Shown piece by piece: positions 54,377 through 61,100 of a DNA stretch of 64,000 nt; the first letter of the stretch is position 1; the number at the start of each line of letters is the position of its first letter. The stretch spans positions 1,240,001 to 1,304,000 of the forward strand of contig OZ220496.1 in NCBI GenBank assembly GCA_965116235.1, in the 5' to 3' direction. The stretch comes from MPNP01 sp965116235 (GTDB taxonomy: Bacteria; Pseudomonadota; Alphaproteobacteria; Rhodobacterales; Rhodobacteraceae). A program made the translations under genes and the position numbers. The notes under the pieces were generated by a model. It did no database searches. It was not told the DNA's origin and saw only the letters and a list, made by a program, of their open reading frames with translations.

Positions 54377-55336
54377 ATGACACTGAAAAGATTTCTTGCT
54401 GCCCTCACAGCCCTCAGCGTGTGGGGGGGGGTAATAGGTTCCGTTGGTATCGCCAAAGGTGAAGATTCTTCGGATCCCATAATTATTCCATTGCATAACT
54501 GGTCGAGCCAGATTGTGATGAGTTATGCCGTAGGTCAGATTTTCGAATCGATGGGCAACAACGTCGAATACATCACCACAGACAGTCAGGCAGTCTACGA
54601 GTCGGTTCGGCTTGGGGATGTTACACTTGAACTGGAAGTGTGGGAAGGAGCGTTTGGCAATTCTTTCCGGGCCGCTCTGGAAAAGGGTGGTATTCATGAT
54701 GCCGGCGACCACAATGCTGTCACCCGAGAGGAGTGGTGGTATCCGATGTGGACCAAGGACGCCTGTCCAGGACTCCCGGACTGGGAAGCTCTGAATGCCT
54801 GTGCCGGGGTGTTTGCAACTCCAGAAACCGGAGACAAGGGTCGGTTCCTCGGTGGCCCGGTGGATTGGCTTAAGCACGACGCCGAAAGGGTAGAGGGTCT
54901 GGGCCTGGATTTTGTCGTTGTTAATGCTGGTTCCGCTGCCGCCCTGTGGGCGGAAGTCGAGTCTGCTGAAAAAACGAATCGCCCGGTTGTCATCTTCAAC
55001 TGGACGCCGAACTTTGTTGAAGCGGTCTGGCCCGGTGAGTTTGTTGAATTTCCTGCATGGGAGGACGGTTGCGATGAAGACCCGGCGGTCGGCTACCGGG
55101 CTGATGCCGTTTATGACTGTGGCAACCCCGCTGACGGTTATCTCAAGAAAGCCGCCTGGGACGGGATGGAAGCAAAATGGCCGAGCGCCTACAAGGTTTT
55201 GCGCAACATAAGCTTTACCAACCCCCAGATTGCTGAGATGGCCAAGTTCGTCGATGTTGACGAGATGGAGCCGGAAGATGCAGCCGCGGAGTGGCTGGCC
55301 AGCAACGAGAATGTCTGGAAGCCCTGGACAATGTAG
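54377..55336 (+). CDS. Glycine betaine/proline-type ABC transporter substrate-binding protein
   Basis: 319 aa, start ATG 54377 after GGAGGA. The signal peptide (MTLKRFLAALTALSVWGG, then VGIAKG) is cleaved near KGEDS. The OpuAC/ProX-like domain has IPLHNWSSQIVMSYAVGQI, WEGAFGNSFRAALEK and VIFNWTPNFVEAVWPGEFVEF, the Trp-rich motif that cradles quaternary ammonium ligands. A G9 run sits inside the signal-peptide codons. The next genes encode its ATPase and a double permease. Confidence 0.88.
   Translation: MTLKRFLAALTALSVWGGVIGSVGIAKGEDSSDPIIIPLHNWSSQIVMSYAVGQIFESMGNNVEYITTDSQAVYESVRLGDVTLELEVWEGAFGNSFRAALEKGGIHDAGDHNAVTREEWWYPMWTKDACPGLPDWEALNACAGVFATPETGDKGRFLGGPVDWLKHDAERVEGLGLDFVVVNAGSAAALWAEVESAEKTNRPVVIFNWTPNFVEAVWPGEFVEFPAWEDGCDEDPAVGYRADAVYDCGNPADGYLKKAAWDGMEAKWPSAYKVLRNISFTNPQIAEMAKFVDVDEMEPEDAAAEWLASNENVWKPWTM
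54423..54431 (+). repeat. G9 homopolymer inside a signal-peptide coding sequence
   Basis: Nine G in a row within GTG TGG GGG GGG GTA (Val-Trp-Gly-Gly-Val, residues 16-20) of the betaine-binding protein. The frame is open as written. Loss or gain of one G would stop export of this protein. Confidence 0.8.
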
Positions 55337-55348
55337 CCTACCAGCGCC

Positions 55349-55380
55349 TGAATGCCCGGATCACCATATCCGGGCATTCA
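55349..55380 (+). terminator. Strong intercistronic hairpin after the binding-protein gene
   Basis: TGAATGCCCGGAT (55349-55361) and ATCCGGGCATTCA (55368-55380) form a perfect 13-bp stem with the 6-nt loop CACCAT, starting 12 bp after the stop codon. There is no U run. It is placed to protect the 3' end of the binding-protein message or attenuate reading into the ATPase gene, which starts 124 bp later. This fits the higher need for binding protein. Confidence 0.75.
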
Positions 55381-55503
55381 GTTCCAATTTCAAAAATAGA
55401 CCTAATTTGCAGAACGAAGATTGGCAATGGGCCCGTATTGTTGTATTTGATGCAGTATGACCCGATAGGGTTTAGAAGCAGTAGTTGTCAGTAAAGTAGG
55501 GTC

Positions 55504-56556
55504 ATGACTGAGTCCAGTTCAGTGATATCGTGTGTCAATGTCTGGAAGCTGTTCGGCAGAAACCCAGTGCAATTCCTTGCGTCGATTCCCGAAAACACGC
55601 CCTATGAGCAAATACAGGACCAAGGCTATATTGCCGCGGTAAGAAGCGTGTCGCTGGAAATCGGCGCGGGAGAAATCATCGTCATCATGGGCCTCTCTGG
55701 CTCAGGCAAGTCGACTCTTGTTCGATGCATGTCCCGCTTGCTTGACGTGACAAAGGGTCAGGTCCTAGTTGAAAGGGAAGATATTGGGCAATTGTCCGAG
55801 GCCCAGCTCATTCAGTTGCGGCGCAAAAAGATGGGCATGGTATTCCAGAACTTTGGTCTGCTCCCCCACCGCACGGTTCTCGAAAATGTAGCCTTTCCGC
55901 TGGAAATGAGAGGGCAAGGGGTGCATGAGAGAAGGGAAAGGGCCTTGGAAGTCATCAACCTGGTCGGACTGACTGGACGGGAAGAGTACTTTCCGCGGGA
56001 ACTTTCGGGTGGGCAGCAGCAACGAGTCGGCATTGCAAGAAGTTTGGCGATTGAGCCGGACATCTGGTTTTTGGATGAACCGTTTTCAGCCCTTGACCCC
56101 CTTATCAGGCGGGAAATGCAGGATGAGTTCCTGCGCCTGCAGGCCATGCTGGGCAAGACAATCGTTTTCATAACGCATGATTTTGATGAAGCCCTCAGAT
56201 TGGCTGACCGGATTGCGATCATGAAGGACGGTGCGATTGAACAATGTGACACCCCGGATCAGATTGTTCTGAATCCTGCAACTGGATACGTGTCAAAGTT
56301 CACCGAAGTCGTCGAAAAAGCCAGAGTGGTTCATGCACGAGGGCTGGTCGAACCGGGAATGCAGATACCCGCAAGTGTTGATGGACAGTCGATATCTGAC
56401 AGTTCGGTATCTGGTGCCAAAACAATTTATGAGCTGGCTCGCCAGCTGATCAACGAGACGAGCGAATTCATTCCGGTAGTTGATGAGAAAGCCAGCGGAA
56501 TAGGCCTGCTTTCAAGACAAAAGGCGCTGGATGTGCTCCTCGGTTCGCAGCAATGA
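55504..56556 (+). CDS. Glycine betaine-type ABC transporter ATP-binding protein (ProV/OpuAA family)
   Basis: 350 aa. Walker A MGLSGSGKST, Q-loop VFQNFGLLPHRTV, signature LSGGQQQRVGIARSL, Walker B IWFLDEPFSALDPLIRREMQ, H-loop FITHDFDEALRLADRI. The C-terminal part beyond residue 270 is CBS-like but short, ending SEFIPVVDEKASGIGLLSRQ. Such domains sense ionic strength in OpuA, so osmotic control is plausible. It overlaps the permease start by 4 bp. Confidence 0.92.
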   Translation: MTESSSVISCVNVWKLFGRNPVQFLASIPENTPYEQIQDQGYIAAVRSVSLEIGAGEIIVIMGLSGSGKSTLVRCMSRLLDVTKGQVLVEREDIGQLSEAQLIQLRRKKMGMVFQNFGLLPHRTVLENVAFPLEMRGQGVHERRERALEVINLVGLTGREEYFPRELSGGQQQRVGIARSLAIEPDIWFLDEPFSALDPLIRREMQDEFLRLQAMLGKTIVFITHDFDEALRLADRIAIMKDGAIEQCDTPDQIVLNPATGYVSKFTEVVEKARVVHARGLVEPGMQIPASVDGQSISDSSVSGAKTIYELARQLINETSEFIPVVDEKASGIGLLSRQKALDVLLGSQQ

Positions 56557-58517
56557 ACCTCAGCCCTCAAGCAACAGGTAATTGGACTTTTGGTTTTACC
56601 AACCGAGACTGGTCCCTGCTGATTTTGTCCGCGGCCGTCTTGCTGATGATAACGAAAGGGATAATCCCGGCGTGGCTCGACCGGCCGGCGGAAGTCATGA
56701 TTTTCCCTTTTGCCGACTGGATAAACTGGTTTTTTTCCTACATCCGTGATGATCTTGGACTGATTCACGTCTCCCGGGCTGTTGCGGATGCCGTTGACTG
56801 GTTGTTGAATATTACCGCCAATCTGCTGTATGGCAAAAACAGATGGCCCAGAGTCGGTCCTATTCCATGGTCTGCCATCGCGGCCTTGGCTTTTGTAATC
56901 GGTTATGCCCTAAACGGCTGGAAACTGTCATTGATCTCAGGCGGTACCTTCATCTGGATTGCGTTTATGGGGCAATGGAAGTGGGCCATGGAGACACTTT
57001 CTGTCATTGTTGTGGCAACTCCGATTTCGGTTCTTATCGGTCTGCTGTTCGGAACACTGGCTTGGAAAAGCCGAACCTTTGAGAGAATCCTCAACCCGAT
57101 TTTGAATATTGCCCAGACCATGCCGCATTTTGCCTACATGATACCGGTAGTCGTATTCATTGGGGTCGGACCCAAAGCGGGAGCAATCGTTACGATAATC
57201 TTTTCGGTACCACCCATGATCAGAATGACCCTGCTCGGGCTGAGAAAGGTTCCAAGTGAGGTCGTTGAAGGGGGCAAAATGGCTGGTACAACCGGCTGGC
57301 AGCTTCTGCGATTTGTGCGGATTCCAACGGCCAGGACCGAAATACTCATAGGCATCAACCAGGTCATCATGCAGTGTTTGGCCATGGTCGTTCTGGCCAG
57401 CTTCATCGGGATGCCGGGCCTGGGTCAGAAATTGCTTCAACTCCTGCAGTCACTCAAAATCGGCCGGTCGGTTGAAATTGGCATTTCGATAGTTCTGATT
57501 GCCATAACCCTTGACCGCTGCACTCAGGCCTGGGCCTTGCGGCAACCAGAGCACTTTGAAAAGGGGACATCGATACTGATCCGGCACAAGTACCCGATCA
57601 TCGGGCTGGCCAGCTTTGCTTTTTTTACCGTACTCGCCCAGTTCGTTCCCATTCTTGACGAAGTCAAACGAACCCAAGCCTTGTCAATCGCCCAACCGCT
57701 TGAGACGTTTGTCGATTGGCTGGTTATAACTTTGGACCCGATTACCCAATGGATCCGGTGGTTTCTGATTACCTGGGTATTGATCCCTTTCCGCAATGCC
57801 TATCTGTGGTTGCCCTTTTCCGCAGTGCTCATGATATTGGCGGCCATCGGCTGGCGGATTGGTGGTCTGCGTTCGGCCCTCGTCACAGTCGCCTTCTTTG
57901 GGCTCATAGCGATGACAGGCTGGTGGGACCGGGCCATGATCACGGTCTACACGGTGACGGTATCAGTCATCATCGCAACATTGATGGGTTTCCCAATCGG
58001 TGTTCTGGCCAGTTTTCGGGATAGCTCATCCAGAATTGTCCTATTGATTTGCGATACTCTCCAAACGTTTCCGAGCTTCATTTACCTCATACCGGTAGTC
58101 ATGCTGTTCGGGGTCAATGACGTTGCCGTTGTTGGGGCCGTAGTTCTTTTTGCCGCCGTTCCCCTGACCCGGTACACGATCGAGGGGTTGAGGAACGTTC
58201 CGCCCTCAATAATCGAAGCTTCGCTCATGTCCGGTGCAACCAAGTTTCAGACTCTGGTCAAAGCCAGATTCCCGCTTGCCCTGCCGACGATCATGGTGGG
58301 TGTCAATCAGTCCGTCATGTTTTCATTGTTCATGGTCATCATTGCCGCCTTTATCGGCACTCAGGATTTGGGTCAGGAGATGCAACGAGCCCTGTCCTTT
58401 ACTGACGTTGGCAAAGGGCTGGTACTGGGCTTTGCCGTTGCTTTCATTGGCCTCATGGTCGATCACCTGATTATGACGTGGTCATACTCAAGGAAAAAGG
58501 CTCTTGGTCTGATCTAG
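56553..58517 (+). CDS. Glycine betaine-type ABC permease, two permease domains in one chain
   Basis: 654 aa. Two ProW-like permease units lie in tandem. Unit 1 has MPHFAYMIPVVVFIGVGPKA and RKVPSEVVEGGKMAGTTGWQ. Unit 2 has FPSFIYLIPVVMLFGVNDVA and RNVPPSIIEASLMSGATKFQ. Both carry the coupling-loop pattern that docks the ATPase. Usual ProW is a single unit of about 300-350 aa forming a homodimer; here one polypeptide supplies both halves, and they have diverged. Confidence 0.88.
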   Translation: MNLSPQATGNWTFGFTNRDWSLLILSAAVLLMITKGIIPAWLDRPAEVMIFPFADWINWFFSYIRDDLGLIHVSRAVADAVDWLLNITANLLYGKNRWPRVGPIPWSAIAALAFVIGYALNGWKLSLISGGTFIWIAFMGQWKWAMETLSVIVVATPISVLIGLLFGTLAWKSRTFERILNPILNIAQTMPHFAYMIPVVVFIGVGPKAGAIVTIIFSVPPMIRMTLLGLRKVPSEVVEGGKMAGTTGWQLLRFVRIPTARTEILIGINQVIMQCLAMVVLASFIGMPGLGQKLLQLLQSLKIGRSVEIGISIVLIAITLDRCTQAWALRQPEHFEKGTSILIRHKYPIIGLASFAFFTVLAQFVPILDEVKRTQALSIAQPLETFVDWLVITLDPITQWIRWFLITWVLIPFRNAYLWLPFSAVLMILAAIGWRIGGLRSALVTVAFFGLIAMTGWWDRAMITVYTVTVSVIIATLMGFPIGVLASFRDSSSRIVLLICDTLQTFPSFIYLIPVVMLFGVNDVAVVGAVVLFAAVPLTRYTIEGLRNVPPSIIEASLMSGATKFQTLVKARFPLALPTIMVGVNQSVMFSLFMVIIAAFIGTQDLGQEMQRALSFTDVGKGLVLGFAVAFIGLMVDHLIMTWSYSRKKALGLI

Positions 58518-58620
58518 GGTTTGGACAACCGATTCTCGGCAATTCATCGGCTTGAAGACCCCGTGGGTCTGGCATGCTCCTCCTCGAGTTGCAGGGCCAA
58601 GTTCAGCGTTGCAATTGATT

Positions 58621-60354
58621 TCACGATGTTGGCCTGCTCGGTTCCGACTCGGTACCCCTCTCGTCAGGCACTGACGGCACAACAGGCTGAGCTGCTGTCA
58701 GCTGTGCGTTGAGATGTGACCAATTGGCATTCATTTCGGCCTGCATGGCCGGAATGTCAAAGCATAGGAGCCCGGCCGCTTCGAGTCGACTTCTTTCAGC
58801 CTCCGGGAATTCAGGCGAAACACAGATGCGGCATTGAGCGAGGTTGCGGATGTTGTCGATGGTGGTATCTTGTTCAGGTGGTGTGGCCATGAAACAGGCA
58901 ATGGCGGAGTCAAAGGTATCCGGATCATGATCGCGGGCATTGCGCTTGGCCGTTCCGATAACTAGCAGATCATTTGGGCCGCCCGGACCGATACGGGCCA
59001 TGACGTCAAGGTCAGGAGTTGGCCGGTTCTTTGGGGCTGGTCCTCTGAGACGAGTTGCGCTCCAGCTTACTCGTGGATAGTGATTGAGCCAAGCGGCACA
59101 CCAGTTTTCCGTCATTTCTCCCTCAAGCGTCTGCAGTGCGCCCACTGCCGCCTGAAGATGAGCATCTGGTGTAGTGGCTGCCGATGGGCTGCCCGGATGT
59201 AACGGGGCACAGCAGCGAATCTGGAACAGGGCTGTATTGTCGGTGATGGCCCATAGGGGACGTCCGCCGGTCCGTCCGGTAAGCCAGCCGCGCTGAGTTA
59301 CGAGGCGCGTGTGGCTTTCGAGTGTCTCGAGCCGTGCCTGTAGTTTAGCGGGGGCAATGGCATGATTCAAGCCACGGGCAATGGCGGTGACGGGTGCGAG
59401 TCGGCGACTCTGCCGATCGCGCCCGAGCCAGAGCAGTGCATCACGAACAGTAGTGGGCAGTTCGATGATGGCCTGATTGTCCCAGCGCTGACGCGGATCG
59501 GTCTTCAGAAAAGCTACTTCATGGGCAATGAATGCCGTCCGCCATTGCCGCTCGGTACGGCCATTGCGGCTCGGTACCGACCAGTCGTTCAAGATAGCTG
59601 GAGTCTTGTTCGGATCAACAAAACGCTCCCAGTTGCGAGGCATGCCGCCGAAGGCCGTCCACAGCGTCAGAAGCCGGCCCGGGTGGCGATCCCAGCCCTG
59701 ATCCCGGGCGATGTCCATGACCGTGATTAGCGGCCATGGATCAAGATGGATTTCCACATGCATGCGCTGATGGAGAGGCTCGCTATCGGCGAACATGGCC
59801 AGAAATTCCTGCTGATGCGAACCCATGCAGACGAGACGACCAGTTGGAGCCGGTCCTCCGGTACGGCGCAGGGTTCGACCATCCCAGCTGCGCAGGCCGT
59901 CAATCATCATCTTGAGTGAGCCGGGCAGACCGGTGTTCCTGACATTCTGGAACTCGTCAAGACAGATGATCAGGCCCTTGTAAAGCAGATGTTGAATGAC
60001 GTCAATGCATTGATCCGGTCGTGCATCCTCCGGTCGGAGGGGTTTCATGTCATGTAGCAGATGACTCAGTCTGGCTGCATGAATCGTACGCTGCAATCGG
60101 GTCAGACAGTCGACGTCCTCCGTCTTGTCCGGCATTTCGACGACCAGCAAGTTCTGCTGGCTTCCGTGCCGCCGTACGGTTTCCTCCAGCAACTCGTTCT
60201 TGCCAACGCCGCGTCGGCCGGCGATGCCGAAAGCCCTGAAGACAGGTGGTTCACGGCGTTCGGAATCAAGTTGCAACCGGATACGCAGATCTTCAATTTC
60301 AGCCTCGCGACCGTAGAATTTCCATTCCCTGCCCACGCCCAATCTTTCTTTCAA
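58621..60354 (-). CDS. AAA+ ATPase with C-terminal nuclease-like domain, copy D
   Basis: 577 aa, intact (ATG 60354). WKFYGREAEIEDLRIRL, Walker A GRRGVGK (46-52), Walker B CLDEFQN, MGSHQQ, PWPLITVMDIARDQGW and TAFGGMPRNWERF. C-terminal domain: DLDVMARIG, then GTAKRNARDHD (Thr in place of the nuclease Glu), SPEFPEAERSRLE and CFDIPAMQAEM. The extra tail after NWSHLN is low-complexity. It is convergent with the betaine operon (103 bp between stops). Richer in G+C than the housekeeping genes. Confidence 0.75.
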   Translation of the reverse strand: MKERLGVGREWKFYGREAEIEDLRIRLQLDSERREPPVFRAFGIAGRRGVGKNELLEETVRRHGSQQNLLVVEMPDKTEDVDCLTRLQRTIHAARLSHLLHDMKPLRPEDARPDQCIDVIQHLLYKGLIICLDEFQNVRNTGLPGSLKMMIDGLRSWDGRTLRRTGGPAPTGRLVCMGSHQQEFLAMFADSEPLHQRMHVEIHLDPWPLITVMDIARDQGWDRHPGRLLTLWTAFGGMPRNWERFVDPNKTPAILNDWSVPSRNGRTERQWRTAFIAHEVAFLKTDPRQRWDNQAIIELPTTVRDALLWLGRDRQSRRLAPVTAIARGLNHAIAPAKLQARLETLESHTRLVTQRGWLTGRTGGRPLWAITDNTALFQIRCCAPLHPGSPSAATTPDAHLQAAVGALQTLEGEMTENWCAAWLNHYPRVSWSATRLRGPAPKNRPTPDLDVMARIGPGGPNDLLVIGTAKRNARDHDPDTFDSAIACFMATPPEQDTTIDNIRNLAQCRICVSPEFPEAERSRLEAAGLLCFDIPAMQAEMNANWSHLNAQLTAAQPVVPSVPDERGTESEPSRPTS

Positions 60355-61040
60355 CCCTCGATATGCAAGGCTAAAGTGCCGTCATGGACAATTAGGCGCG
60401 AGGCCCAACCATGTCAACTCGACTCCGAACGTCTCGCGTTTGAGGGCAAGTGATCGTTCTGACGCTGCCTTCTTGTTCCCGGGTCAGAAATTTTCTTCAA
60501 CCTGAACTTCTGAACCGAAGTCTCGTGCAACGCTGACACGAATAGGGTCATCAGCCGCTGGGAATATGGCGTTGTCGCCATGACGACAACGCCAGCCCCT
60601 GCGGGCGCGAGTTTCCAAGTTCCTGAGTGCATGCATTCTTGAGACCGGTTCCGTCGAACGCCATCCGAAAGTTGCAAGAGCATTTGTTTTGCAAGGCGAC
60701 AAAGCATCGGTTTCAGACACTCAATCTCCAAGATACGCGTATACTCGCCTTCGGACTTCGGTGACCTCAGGGGTACCCAACGACGGCGGTACCGGACCTT
60801 CACTTTTGCCTTCATCCCAGCCCGGCGCATGACCCGGACAGCCCGACCGTATCATCAGTGTCGGGATACGTGAACATCCGAAAAGGCTTTCAACCCTCGG
60901 TACAGCCGTGCTCCATCGCGTGTCGTGCAGGACTGCCACCTGAGCAAGCCACGACACATCGTGGAAGCCGGGGTGTCGCATGCATGCGACAGGTTTCAGA
61001 AAAATCAACCGGAGCGGCAAAAAAGAGTTGCAAATCCCAC
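60355..61040. other. Long region upstream of the autotransporter, with an 11-bp inverted repeat
   Basis: About 690 bp with no supported gene. TGGCGTTGTCG (60567-60577) and CGACAACGCCA (60584-60594) form a perfect 11-bp stem with the loop CCATGA. A plus-strand frame opens at 60858 and passes through both G9 tracts, but it lacks domain features. Confidence 0.45.
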
Positions 61041-61049
61041 GGGGGGGGG
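61041..61049 (+). repeat. G9 homopolymer upstream of the autotransporter start
   Basis: Nine G in a row, 51 bp ahead of ATG 61101 and 14 bp ahead of a TTGTCA at 61063-61068 that might be a -35 box. Length change here would alter promoter-upstream spacing. It would alter the reading frame instead if translation began further upstream. Confidence 0.75.
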
Positions 61050-61100
61050 ACAGTAACTGATGTTGTCAAACGTAACTTTTTGGACAATGAAAAGGGAACA

